A stretch of DNA of 64,000 bases from Halolamina pelagica (GTDB taxonomy: Archaea > Halobacteriota > Halobacteria > Halobacteriales > Haloferacaceae): the NCBI RefSeq assembly GCF_900115675.1, contig NZ_FOXI01000006.1:141518-205517 (forward strand), in the 5' to 3' direction. Of this stretch, positions 16,932 to 25,210 are shown one piece after another (the first letter of the stretch is position 1; each line of letters starts with the position of its first letter). The notes below the pieces were generated by a model. It saw only the letters and a list, made by a program, of their open reading frames with translations. It ran no database searches and had not been told where the DNA came from. A program made the translations under genes and the position numbers.

Positions 16932-17711
16932 ATGGACCGTCGCCGAGTCGCCCTCCTGCTCGTCGTCGTCGGGCTACTCTGCCTCCCGGCGCCGTACTAC
17001 CTCGGCTGGGCAGCTGAGGCCACGTCCCCGCCCGCACAGAGCTCCCAGATATACGTCGCCGAACCGGTCGACCTCGACAACGCCTCCGACCGGAAGCAGT
17101 TCGTCGACGCCCACGGCCACGAGGTCGCGCTGGCGGACTACCGGATCACTGCACGGTACAGCGACGAGTACCGCGCGCCGAACGCCACCCTCGACGCGCT
17201 GGTGACCGCGATGCGAGAGGGCTCAGCGAGCGTCGACGACCCCGACGCCCGCGCGGACCTGCGCGGGATCGACGCCGAGTACGAGTTCGTCCGCGACACC
17301 AACGAGAACACCGAGCCGGACGGCTACTACCGTCTCACCGTCGCTGACGACGGGGCGACCGTTCGCGCCGAGAACGTCTCCGACCGCGCGGTCGCGAACG
17401 CGATCGCCGAGCGGGCGCCCCGCTACGGGAACCTCTCGGCGGGCGAGCAGCGAACCGTCGACCGGGTTCTCGAGAACTCGACGGGCGACGATCTCGGCTA
17501 CCGCCCGCGAGTGAACGAGCCGTACGTCGATCAGTTCCCCACCGCGATCCGGAAGGGCGACACGCTGTACAGCGTCACCGTCTACGGCCACGTCGACGAC
17601 TTCGGACCCGGGTTCGGCGGCTTCGTCGTCGGCCTCGGCGTCGCGGCGGTGGGCGTGGTGCTGGTGATCGTCGGTGGTGGGCTCTACGCCTACGACCGCT
17701 GGAGCGGGTAG
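16932..17711 (+). CDS. Hypothetical protein with N- and C-terminal membrane helices
   Basis: A 259-residue protein of unrecognised family. The N-terminus is a membrane segment or uncleaved signal (RVALLLVVVGLLCLPAPYYL). A soluble domain of about 190 residues follows and is probably outside the cell. A second helix near the C-terminus (FVVGLGVAAVGVVLVIVGGG) ends just before YAYDRWSG. The middle contains NENTEPDGYYRLTVADDGA and a potential N-glycosylation site (NVSD). A TATA-like word (ACTTACAG) lies about 30 nt upstream. No catalytic motif is visible. Confidence 0.75.
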   Translation: MDRRRVALLLVVVGLLCLPAPYYLGWAAEATSPPAQSSQIYVAEPVDLDNASDRKQFVDAHGHEVALADYRITARYSDEYRAPNATLDALVTAMREGSASVDDPDARADLRGIDAEYEFVRDTNENTEPDGYYRLTVADDGATVRAENVSDRAVANAIAERAPRYGNLSAGEQRTVDRVLENSTGDDLGYRPRVNEPYVDQFPTAIRKGDTLYSVTVYGHVDDFGPGFGGFVVGLGVAAVGVVLVIVGGGLYAYDRWSG

Positions 17712-17745
17712 TCATGCCGGGCGAAATCAACGACCGTCAGCCGGC

Positions 17746-18426
17746 TTACGTCGTCCGGAACGAGCGGTCGCCCGCGTCGCCCAGCCCGGGGACGATGAAC
17801 CCCTCCTCGTTGAGTTCGTCGTCGATGGCGACCGTCAACAGGTCGGCCTCGGGGAACGCCTCGTTCACCCGGATCAGCCCCTCCGGCGCCGACACCGCCG
17901 AGAGGACGAACAGGTCCTCGGGGTCGTCGGCGGCGGCGTCGAGCACGTTGTCGAGCACGGTGCACATCGTCGATCCCGTCGCGAGCATCGGGTCGGCGAC
18001 GATCACGGTGTCGTCCTCCGTGATCTGGGGGAGCTTCTCGTAGTCGACGCTGATGGGGAAGGTGCCGTCGTCGTCCATCCCGGCCTCCTCGTCGCGGCCG
18101 GCGGAGATGACGCCCTGCTTCGCGCGGGGGAACGCCTTCAGCAGCCCCTCGACGAACGGGGTCGCCGCCCGGAGGACGTTGATGATCACCACGTCGTCGA
18201 GCCCCTTGACGCGCTCGCCGGTGGTCTCGGTCAGGGGGGTCTGGACGGGGACGTACTCCGTCTCCATCGCGCCGTCGATGATCTCGTAGCCACAGATGCG
18301 GCCCAGTTTCACGAGTCCCTTGCGGAACGCCACCTGTTCGGTCTCCACGTCGCGGATCTTCGAGAGGGTGTCCTTCGCCAGCGCGTGCGTGACCAGGGAC
18401 GCCTGGTCGCGGTCCTCGATGGGCAT
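17746..18426 (-). CDS. upp: Uracil phosphoribosyltransferase
   Basis: A 226-residue enzyme that makes UMP from uracil and PRPP in pyrimidine salvage. The PRPP-binding loop is [14 protein letters not shown] near residue 138. The uracil-side loop is [15 protein letters not shown] at the C-terminus. The N-terminal part [20 protein letters not shown] is characteristic of archaeal Upp. I chose the ATG at 18426; in-frame ATGs lie 27 and 66 nt further upstream and the first of these (18453) is a fair alternative. It is convergent with the membrane protein at 16932. Confidence 0.93.
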   Translation of the reverse strand: MPIEDRDQASLVTHALAKDTLSKIRDVETEQVAFRKGLVKLGRICGYEIIDGAMETEYVPVQTPLTETTGERVKGLDDVVIINVLRAATPFVEGLLKAFPRAKQGVISAGRDEEAGMDDDGTFPISVDYEKLPQITEDDTVIVADPMLATGSTMCTVLDNVLDAAADDPEDLFVLSAVSAPEGLIRVNEAFPEADLLTVAIDDELNEEGFIVPGLGDAGDRSFRTT

Positions 18427-18507
18427 TATCGACTCTGGGTCTGCGAGCGGCATAAACTCGGGCGGTTCACTCCCTCCGTGTGGACGCGGCACGAACGACC
18501 GCCCGGA

Positions 18508-20226
18508 CTACACGAACTTCCGGACGGTCATGTCCAGCGTGTCCAGGTCGAGGATCGGCGCGTAGCCGTAGTCGGGGTCGATGTTGACGGACTTCTGGAA
18601 GTCGGTCTGCTCCTGCCAGCAGCCGGAGTTGACCGCGAGGACGTTGTGGTACTTCCCCCACCCGAGCTTGTGGACGTGGCCGGTGTGGAACACGTCCGGC
18701 ACCTCGTCGATCACGAGGTAGTCCGTCTCCTCGGGCGCGACGCGGGTGTGGCCGCCGTACTGCGGGGCGACGTGGCGCTTCTTCAGGAGTTGGTACATCG
18801 CCTTGTGCGGCTCGTCGTAGCTCGCTTTCTCCTCCGGGAGTTCGGCGATCACCTCGTCCAGCGAGACGCCGTGGTACATCAGCACCGAGACGCCCTCGAC
18901 GGTGACCGTCGACGGGTTGCCCGTAAACCGGGCGTCGTGGGCGCTCATGATGTCCCGGAGTTCCTCGGTGAAGGCCGGTTGGGGTTCGGCGAGCCGCACC
19001 GCGTCGTGGTTCCCGGGGATCATCACGATCTCCATGTCGCCGGGCACCTTCTTGAGCTCCTCCGCGAACGCCTCGTACTGCTCGTAGATGTCGACGATGT
19101 CGAGTTCCTCGTCCTGGTCCGGATAGACGCCGACGCCCTCGACCATGTCGCCGCCGATGAGGAGGTACTCGACGGACTTGGCCTCGGGGGTGTGGAGCCA
19201 CTCGGCGAAGCGGTCCCACGCCCCCTGCGCGAACTCCTGGCTGCCGACGTGGACGTCGGAGATCAGCGCCGCCTGGACGTGTCTGTCGGCGGTGTTGGGC
19301 TTGTGGGTCCGGGGGACGTCGGGGAAGTGCAGCGAGTCGACGAACATGATCCCGCCGTCGTCGGCCAGGGTCCCCTGTACCGCGAGACACTCGTCGAGCA
19401 GCAGGTCGTCGACGAGCGGCGCGAACGCGCGGTCCTTCATGATCAGGCAGGGGAAGGTCCCGGTCGTGTCCTCCAGTTCGACGATCCAGTGACCCGACGC
19501 AGTCGAGCGGATGTCGTCGACGAGCCCGATCATCTCGGCGTCGCTCCCGCCGGGCATCGACTGGATCGCCTCGGCGGGTCGGTGGTTCACGCGACCGCGC
19601 AGGAGCCCCGAGAGCCGCTCGTAGCGGTCCTGAAAGGTCCCGACGAACTCCTCGTACTGGCCGGTCCCGGTCGAGCGGCCGGTCACGTCGTTGGCGATCT
19701 CGGGTGCGGGCGGCGAACGGTTGCCCACGGCGTCGGCGGTCGCGGTCGGCGATGACGAATTAGTGGACCCCTCCGTTTCGACTCCGCTACCCGCCTCCTT
19801 CGACCGATTTTCAGAATTTTTCGCTCCAGTCGAAACGACGCTCCCGTCGCGGCCCGCCTCGGCGGACTCCGGCGACGAGTCACCGTCGTCGGTCAGCAGT
19901 TCCTCGGCGGGAGTGGGGTCGTTCTCCCCGCCCATGTCCGTCGGCACCTTCTCCGCGAGGTCCGGCGCGCCCTCGGGCGTTTCGGGGTGGGAGAGCTCGT
20001 CCGGAGTCGCCTCGCTGTCGGGGTCGCCGCCGAGCAGGTCGTCCTCGAGTGCCGTGCGGGCGTGGTCGACGGTCACCACGAACGCGTCGCCGGCGGCGTC
20101 GGCGGCCGCCTCCGCGGCGAGTTCGGGGTTGCCGGCGTTCGCGAGGAGGGTGACCGCCTCGCGCTCGGCGTTGTACCCCCGGCTCGTGAGTTCCTGCACG
20201 AGCCGTCGGTGGGACTCCTGTGGCAC
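18508..20226 (-). CDS. polD1: DNA polymerase D small subunit (DP1)
   Basis: A 572-residue subunit of the archaeal D-family replicative polymerase, carrying the Mre11-like 3'-5' exonuclease. Residues 1-45 form the conserved helical N-domain (SRGYNAEREAVTLLANAGNP). A long Ser/Glu/Thr-rich, likely disordered linker follows, then an OB fold. The phosphoesterase motifs are ISDVHVGSQ near residue 321, GGDMVEGVG near 357, PGNHDAVR near 402 and HTGHVHKLG near 515. I chose a GTG start at 20226 because homology begins exactly there (PQESHRRLVQELTSRGYNAE). The large subunit is encoded at 27153-30770. Confidence 0.92.
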   Translation of the reverse strand: MPQESHRRLVQELTSRGYNAEREAVTLLANAGNPELAAEAAADAAGDAFVVTVDHARTALEDDLLGGDPDSEATPDELSHPETPEGAPDLAEKVPTDMGGENDPTPAEELLTDDGDSSPESAEAGRDGSVVSTGAKNSENRSKEAGSGVETEGSTNSSSPTATADAVGNRSPPAPEIANDVTGRSTGTGQYEEFVGTFQDRYERLSGLLRGRVNHRPAEAIQSMPGGSDAEMIGLVDDIRSTASGHWIVELEDTTGTFPCLIMKDRAFAPLVDDLLLDECLAVQGTLADDGGIMFVDSLHFPDVPRTHKPNTADRHVQAALISDVHVGSQEFAQGAWDRFAEWLHTPEAKSVEYLLIGGDMVEGVGVYPDQDEELDIVDIYEQYEAFAEELKKVPGDMEIVMIPGNHDAVRLAEPQPAFTEELRDIMSAHDARFTGNPSTVTVEGVSVLMYHGVSLDEVIAELPEEKASYDEPHKAMYQLLKKRHVAPQYGGHTRVAPEETDYLVIDEVPDVFHTGHVHKLGWGKYHNVLAVNSGCWQEQTDFQKSVNIDPDYGYAPILDLDTLDMTVRKFV

Positions 20227-20316
20227 GACACTCTCTCGGCGAGGCCCGGGCAAAAGCGTGACGACGCGTGCGCGGTCGCGTCGCCGAAGCTCGCGTGACG
20301 CCCGTTCCGGGTTCGG

Positions 20317-20326
20317 CACGGCTAAG
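20317..20326 (+). promoter_or_regulatory. TATA-like box before hisA
   Basis: CACGGCTAAG lies about 25-34 nt before the GTG start of hisA, supporting a leaderless transcript. Confidence 0.4.
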
Positions 20327-20350
20327 CGAGCGGCGGCCCCAGCCTCCAGC

Positions 20351-21079
20351 GTGAGCCAGTTCCCGACGTTCGAGGTGATCCCCGCGGTCGACGTACAGGA
20401 CGGCGAGGCGGTCCAGTTGGTGGCGGGCGAGCGCGACTCCGGGAAACGCTACGGCGACCCCGTCGCCGCCGCGGAGCGCTGGCTGGACGAGGGGGCGGAG
20501 ACGCTGCATCTCGTGGACCTCGACGGCGCCTTCGAGGGCGAGCGCGCGAACGCCGACGCCATCGCGGCCATCGTCGACGCCACCGGCGACGACGTGGACG
20601 TACAGGTCGGCGGCGGCATCCGGACCGTCGCGGACGCGACCTCCCTGCTCGACGCCGGCGTCGATCGCGTGATCCTCGGCACCGCGGCGGTCGAGACCCC
20701 CGAGATCGTCGAGGAGGTCAGCGCCGAACACCCCGGCAGCGTGATGGTCAGTCTCGACGCGAAGGAGGGGGAGGTCGTCGTCTCCGGTTGGACCGAGGGG
20801 ACCGGCCTCGACCCCGCCGAGGCCGCGGCGCGCTACGAGGAACTGGGCGCCGGCTCGGTCCTGTTCACCAACGTCGACGTGGAGGGGCAACTGTCGGGGA
20901 TCGACCGCGAGGCCGTCGAGCGCGTCGTCGACGCGGTCGACATCCCGGTCGTCGCGAGCGGCGGCGTGACCGATCTGGACGACGTGGCGGCGCTCCGGGA
21001 CGCGGGTGCGGCCGCCGTGGTGGTCGGGACGGCGCTGTACGAGGGTCGGTTCTCGCTGCGCGAGGCGATGGATCGCTGA
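20351..21079 (+). CDS. hisA: HisA: ProFAR isomerase of histidine synthesis
   Basis: A 242-residue TIM-barrel enzyme catalysing the Amadori rearrangement of ProFAR to PRFAR. The duplicated half-barrel shows VIPAVDVQDGEAVQLVAGER at the start, VQVGGGIRTVADATSLLDAG near residue 80, and the second phosphate-binding element VVASGGVTDLDDV near 200. The catalytic Asp pair is in AVDVQDG and TNVDVEG. The start is GTG. It is followed by hisB on the same strand after 48 nt, so the two may form a small histidine operon; other his genes are elsewhere. Confidence 0.93.
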   Translation: MSQFPTFEVIPAVDVQDGEAVQLVAGERDSGKRYGDPVAAAERWLDEGAETLHLVDLDGAFEGERANADAIAAIVDATGDDVDVQVGGGIRTVADATSLLDAGVDRVILGTAAVETPEIVEEVSAEHPGSVMVSLDAKEGEVVVSGWTEGTGLDPAEAAARYEELGAGSVLFTNVDVEGQLSGIDREAVERVVDAVDIPVVASGGVTDLDDVAALRDAGAAAVVVGTALYEGRFSLREAMDR

Positions 21080-21127
21080 GTCCGGCCAAGCACAATCGCT
21101 TTCCTCCCCGCGCCCGCGTGTCCGCCC

Positions 21128-21715
21128 ATGAGCGACCGGCACGCGACCGTCACCCGGGAGACCGCCGAGACCGAAATCGACTGCACGCTCGTCGTCGACG
21201 GCGACGGGGAGAGCGACGTCGACACGGGTATCGGCTTCCTCGACCACATGCTCGATGCCTTCGCCCGGCATGGTCTGTTCGACCTCGAACTGGCCTGCGA
21301 CGGCGACCTCGAGACCGACGACCACCACACCGTCGAGGACGTGGGGATCGTCCTCGGGCAGGCGTTCGACGAGGCGCTGGGCGACCGCGCGGGCATCCGC
21401 CGCTTCGCCGACCGCCGGGTCCCGATGGACGAGGCGCAGGCTAGCGTCGTCGTCGACGTGTCCGGGCGCCCGTACTTCCGGTTCGACGGCGAGTTCTCCC
21501 AGGAACGGGTCGGGGGGTTCACCAGCGTGCTCGCCCGGCACTTCGCGCGCTCGCTGGGGCAGCACGCCGGGCTCACGCTCCACTGCGAAGTCGAGGGGGA
21601 GAACGCCCACCACGAGGTGGAGGCGCTGTTCAAGGGCCTCGCCCGCGCGCTCGACGACGCCACCCGACTGGACGATCGTCGGAGCGACACGCCGAGCACG
21701 AAGGAGACGCTCTAG
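21128..21715 (+). CDS. hisB: Imidazoleglycerol-phosphate dehydratase
   Basis: A 195-residue enzyme that dehydrates imidazole-glycerol phosphate to imidazole-acetol phosphate in histidine synthesis. The family signatures are [20 protein letters not shown] near residue 35, [20 protein letters not shown] near 58 with the manganese-binding HH pair, and [21 protein letters not shown] near the C-terminus with the second HH pair. It is monofunctional, without the phosphatase domain of the enterobacterial fusion. Its stop codon overlaps the stop of the convergent gene in a shared CTAG. Confidence 0.95.
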   Translation: MSDRHATVTRETAETEIDCTLVVDGDGESDVDTGIGFLDHMLDAFARHGLFDLELACDGDLETDDHHTVEDVGIVLGQAFDEALGDRAGIRRFADRRVPMDEAQASVVVDVSGRPYFRFDGEFSQERVGGFTSVLARHFARSLGQHAGLTLHCEVEGENAHHEVEALFKGLARALDDATRLDDRRSDTPSTKETL

Positions 21716-22254
21716 GGCTCCCGGAGCTGGCCGTTCTCCGCGACCAGCCGCCCCTCGTCGACGGCGTGGTCGAGTATCGCGTCGATCTCCTCGCGTTCGA
21801 GGTCGTAGGCGTTCGCGAGCATCGACTCCACCTCGCTCCGGTCGACCGGGAACGGCCGGTTCGACAGCATTCGCATCGCTCGATCGTACTGCGGCGGCGA
21901 GTCGGCGTCGTCGCCGGTTGCGGGGGTCGACGGCGTGTCGCTTGCGGGTGTCGGATCCGCGGGACCGGACCCCGTCTCGCCGCCACTACTCGCGTCCGCC
22001 GTGCCCATCGTGATGCCGCCGCCGTCGGATCCTGAGCCGGCGTCCCCGTTGGATCCCGGCCTAGAAGCGTCGGCGTTCGCGGCACCCTGCTCCGCGCGCT
22101 CGATCAGCGGGTCCATCACCCGCAGCAGTTTGGTCTTACAGTCCGGACAGAGCACGACCGAGCGGTCGCCGCCGCCCAGGCGCGGGGGGACCACGGCGTA
22201 CTCACCCAGGTCTTCGGGACTCGCACAGAAGTAACACGACTGGAGGTCGGCCAT
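21712..22254 (-). CDS. Zinc-ribbon protein with C-terminal helical domain, function unknown
   Basis: A 180-residue protein. The N-terminus is a zinc ribbon ([10 protein letters not shown] and [13 protein letters not shown]) like an HNH-type or rubredoxin-type knuckle. A Gly/Ser/Asp-rich linker spans about residues 60-118. The C-terminal 60 residues form a helical module ([20 protein letters not shown], then [11 protein letters not shown]) resembling a small winged helix. No enzyme motif is seen. I chose the ATG at 22254 (MADLQSCYF), where the ribbon begins, rather than upstream ATGs. It is convergent with hisB, overlapping by 4 nt. Confidence 0.72.
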   Translation of the reverse strand: MADLQSCYFCASPEDLGEYAVVPPRLGGGDRSVVLCPDCKTKLLRVMDPLIERAEQGAANADASRPGSNGDAGSGSDGGGITMGTADASSGGETGSGPADPTPASDTPSTPATGDDADSPPQYDRAMRMLSNRPFPVDRSEVESMLANAYDLEREEIDAILDHAVDEGRLVAENGQLREP

Positions 22255-22399
22255 GGCTGTCCGGTGGCCCCGGGTGGGCAAAAAGCTGTGTCGTGGCAGC
22301 TCGCGCCCGGCGTGAGACTCTTCACTCACGAAGCACATCTACCGGTACTGAACACTGGACGGGTGGCCGGTAGTTCTGCCCGGAGAAGCTGACCCCACT

Positions 22400-22768
22400 A
22401 TGGATATCCAACCAACCGAGCGGACGGGCCGAAAGATCGTCGTGAAACTGTTCCGCCGCCGGTCCGTCGAGCGTGTCGACGTGCAGTCCATCGACGACGC
22501 CATCGCGACGGTGAAAGCCGAGACCGCCGACGAGGCCAAGATCCTGCAGGACGACGAGGTGGTCTACTACACCGAGCGCAACGGCGCAATCGAGGACTGG
22601 GAGCGCGCGTGGGAACACGAGAAGCGCCGCCTCTCCGCCGAGGAGTCGGCGTGGGACTGTCCCCACGGCGTCGAGTACTGCTACGAGGACGACCGCTGTA
22701 TCGACTGCCAGATCGACCGCGCGGCGGGGAACGTGAGTGACGAGTCGCCCGTCGGGCGAGGCGAGTGA
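22400..22768 (+). CDS. Conserved haloarchaeal protein, function unknown
   Basis: A 122-residue acidic protein starting MDIQPTERTGRKIVVKLFRR. The N-terminal 50 residues look like a small beta-alpha domain (RIVVKLF, VQSIDDAIATVKAE). The C-terminal part carries four cysteines and a His (CPHGVEYCYEDDRCIDCQID) that could bind a metal. I do not recognise the family. It ends 33 nt before the ACT-domain regulator on the same strand and may be co-transcribed with it. Confidence 0.7.
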   Translation: MDIQPTERTGRKIVVKLFRRRSVERVDVQSIDDAIATVKAETADEAKILQDDEVVYYTERNGAIEDWERAWEHEKRRLSAEESAWDCPHGVEYCYEDDRCIDCQIDRAAGNVSDESPVGRGE

Positions 22769-22801
22769 CTTTAACACCGCCGCCCGTTTTCTCCCGGTAA
22801 C

Positions 22802-23302
22802 GTGTTCGACGAGATCATGGAGAAGTTCGAGGGGTCGCCCTCCCAGCAGGCGGTGGTGCGACTGCTGCTCGAACGCGGCTTCTCGATCAACGACGAGGGC
22901 CGGGTCGTCTCCGGCGGGATCGAGATCCCCAACACCCAGATCGCCCGCGAGATCGGCGTCGACCGGCGCGTCGTCGACTCCACCACGGGGGCGCTGCTCG
23001 ACGACGACGAGCTCCGGGACATCTTCCGGAACATCTCGGCGGTGCCGAGCCTGATGGATCTCGCACCCGTGCTCGACTTCACGGTCGTCCGGGTCAAACC
23101 CACCGACGCCGACGCCGCGGGCATCGTCGCCCGGGTCACCGAGATCGTCGCCGAGGAGGGGCTCTCGATCCGCCAGGTGCTCTCGGACGATCCGGAGTTC
23201 GCGGACGAACCGATGCTCTACCTCATCCTCGACAGTGAACCCTCCGGCGAACTGCTGAAGGCGATCCACGACCTCCCCCACGTCCGGGAAGTGAGCTTCT
23301 GA
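22802..23302 (+). CDS. ACT-domain regulator of amino-acid metabolism
   Basis: A 166-residue protein with a GTG start. The N-terminal half is an HTH-like module (SPSQQAVVRLLLERGFSIN, then NTQIAREIGVDRRVVDSTTG). The C-terminal half is an ACT domain (LDFTVVRVKPTDADAAGIVA and ILDSEPSGELLKAIHDLPHV) that typically binds a small effector such as an amino acid. The pairing suggests a ligand-responsive DNA-binding regulator, as inferred for COG-level relatives in archaea. The next gene begins on the base after its stop, so the two are translationally coupled. Confidence 0.82.
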   Translation: MFDEIMEKFEGSPSQQAVVRLLLERGFSINDEGRVVSGGIEIPNTQIAREIGVDRRVVDSTTGALLDDDELRDIFRNISAVPSLMDLAPVLDFTVVRVKPTDADAAGIVARVTEIVAEEGLSIRQVLSDDPEFADEPMLYLILDSEPSGELLKAIHDLPHVREVSF

Positions 23303-23935
23303 ATGGCCGACCCCGAGCCGTTCCGCACCGTCGCCGGCCGCGGCGAGGCCCGCTTCGAGATCCGCGGCTCGGAGTTCCTCGGCCACGTCGACCGCGCGGA
23401 CACCGTCGACGCGGCCGAATCGTTCGTCGACGCCGTCCGCGAGCGGTTCGACGACGCCACCCACAACGTCCCGGCCTACCGCGTTCCCGCGGGCGAGGCG
23501 TCGCCGGACCGCGTGAACGAGGTCATGATCCGCGAGTACCAGAGCGACGACGGCGAACCCACGGGGTCCTCGGGCAAGCCCGCGCTGAACGTGCTCCAGC
23601 AGCGCGACCTGCGCAACGTGGTCGCGGTCGTGACGCGCTACTACGGCGGCACGAACCTCGGCGTGGGCGGGCTCGCCCGGGCGTACTCCCGGGCGGTGAA
23701 GGAGGCCGTCGACGACGCCGGGGTCGAGGAAGTCCGGCCGCGCCACCGCTTCACCGTCACCGTCGAGTACGACGACTCCGGCACCGTCCGGGGAATCCTG
23801 GACGGCGCGGACTGCGAGTTCGACGCCGCCTACGAGGCGGAGGTCGTCTTCGACGTGTCGACGCCGGTCACCGAGAGCGACGAGTTGCGCGACCGGATCC
23901 AGTCGGCGACCAGCGGTCGCGCGCGGATCGAGTAG
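23303..23935 (+). CDS. YigZ/IMPACT-family protein (UPF0029)
   Basis: A 210-residue protein. The family core is EFLGHVDRADTVDAAESFVD near residue 25, REYQSDDGEPTGSSGKPALN near 73, and VVAVVTRYYGGTNLGVGGL near 100, the hallmark of YigZ and eukaryotic IMPACT. The C-terminal DUF1949-like ferredoxin fold covers about residues 140-205. Members are linked to translation control or nucleic-acid binding, but no firm reaction is known. The ATG follows the upstream stop with no gap. Confidence 0.88.
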   Translation: MADPEPFRTVAGRGEARFEIRGSEFLGHVDRADTVDAAESFVDAVRERFDDATHNVPAYRVPAGEASPDRVNEVMIREYQSDDGEPTGSSGKPALNVLQQRDLRNVVAVVTRYYGGTNLGVGGLARAYSRAVKEAVDDAGVEEVRPRHRFTVTVEYDDSGTVRGILDGADCEFDAAYEAEVVFDVSTPVTESDELRDRIQSATSGRARIE

Positions 23936-24004
23936 CCCGGGCCGTCAATCCGCCCACCCCCCGACGGGCGCAACCATTTTGCTCCCGCCGGCGAACCGAC
24001 GCCC

Positions 24005-25129
24005 ATGATCGAACGAACGGACGTGGTCGTCGTCGGCGGGGGCGTCGTCGGCACGGCGGCCGCGTACCACCTCTCCGAGCGCGGTGTCGAGACGGTTCTG
24101 GTCGACGACGACCGGGAGGGGAGCGCGACCGCCGCTGGCGCGGGGATCGTCTCCCCGCCGACCAGCAGCCGACGCGAGAACGACGACTGGTTCGCGTTCG
24201 CCGAGTTGGCCGCGGCCCACTACCCGGAGCTGATCAGTAGCCTCGAAGCGGCGGGGATCGACGACCACGGCTACAAGCAGGGCGACATGCTCTCGGTCGC
24301 GCTCACGCCCGCGGAGGCCGAGACGATCGGGACCGACCGCGAGCGCGCCCGGCGGCGTGACGCGTCGGTCGAGGAGATATCGCCCGTCGAGGCCGAGGCG
24401 GCGTTCCCCGCGCTCTCGGGCGTCGAGCGCGCCCTGCGGTTCCCCGGCGCCGGCCGGGTCGACGGCGCGATGCTCACGGCCGCGCTCCGGCGGGCGGCTC
24501 ACGAGACCGGGCTCACAACGGTCGACGGGCGCGTCGGGGAGATCCTGACCGGGGACGGCGCCGTCTCGGGTGTCGTCGTCGACGGGAACGACCGCATCGA
24601 CGCCGACCGAGTCGTGGTCGCGGGGGGCGCGTGGTCGGGCGGGTTCGGCGACGATCTGGGCTGCTCGCTGCCCGTGAATCCCATCCGGGGGCAGATCATC
24701 CACCTCGACGGGAGCGACCTGTTCGACGACGCGGCCGACCTCCCGATCGTCGGGAGCGTCGCCGACAACTACATCGTGCCGTGGCCGGACGGCCGCATCG
24801 TCGTCGGCGCCACCCGCGAGGACGACGCCGGCTTCGACCCCCGGATCACCGCCGACGGCGTGCGGGAAGTACTCGACTCGGGGCTCCGACTCGCGCCCGG
24901 CCTCGCCGACGCCACGTTCGAGGAGGTCCGCGTGGGACTGCGCCCGGGGAGCCCTGACGGCCTGCCGATCCTCGGCGGCGTGCCGGGCGTCGACGGCGCC
25001 TACGTCGCGACGGGCCACGGGCCGACCGGACTCACGCTCGGCCCGTACTCCGGCGCGGTGATCGCGCAGTTGCTCGACGGCGAGGCGCCGGCGGCCGACC
25101 TCTCGGCGTTCGACCCGGCGCGGTTCTAG
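24005..25129 (+). CDS. FAD-dependent oxidoreductase (DAO family)
   Basis: A 374-residue flavoprotein of the D-amino-acid/sarcosine/glycine oxidase family. The dinucleotide-binding motif VVVVGGGVVGTAAAYHLSER is at residues 7-26, followed by the acidic ribose-binding strand VLVDDD. The C-terminal FAD-contacting segment reads GVDGAYVATGHGPTGLTLGP near residue 338. It probably oxidises the C-N bond of an amino acid or N-methyl amine. The substrate is uncertain. It stands 69 nt after the YigZ-family gene on the same strand. Confidence 0.87.
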   Translation: MIERTDVVVVGGGVVGTAAAYHLSERGVETVLVDDDREGSATAAGAGIVSPPTSSRRENDDWFAFAELAAAHYPELISSLEAAGIDDHGYKQGDMLSVALTPAEAETIGTDRERARRRDASVEEISPVEAEAAFPALSGVERALRFPGAGRVDGAMLTAALRRAAHETGLTTVDGRVGEILTGDGAVSGVVVDGNDRIDADRVVVAGGAWSGGFGDDLGCSLPVNPIRGQIIHLDGSDLFDDAADLPIVGSVADNYIVPWPDGRIVVGATREDDAGFDPRITADGVREVLDSGLRLAPGLADATFEEVRVGLRPGSPDGLPILGGVPGVDGAYVATGHGPTGLTLGPYSGAVIAQLLDGEAPAADLSAFDPARF

Positions 25130-25210
25130 CGCGATCGCTCCGGGCGGCCGCTCACCCTGCGGTCGCCACGGAACAGGAAACTTATCCGCCCTACAGCCAC
25201 TACTCGGGGT

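Noticed and set aside
17674..19755. 693-residue open frame on the plus strand
   Set aside because: It is antisense to upp and polD1, whose motifs are intact. The translation has no domain-like pattern.
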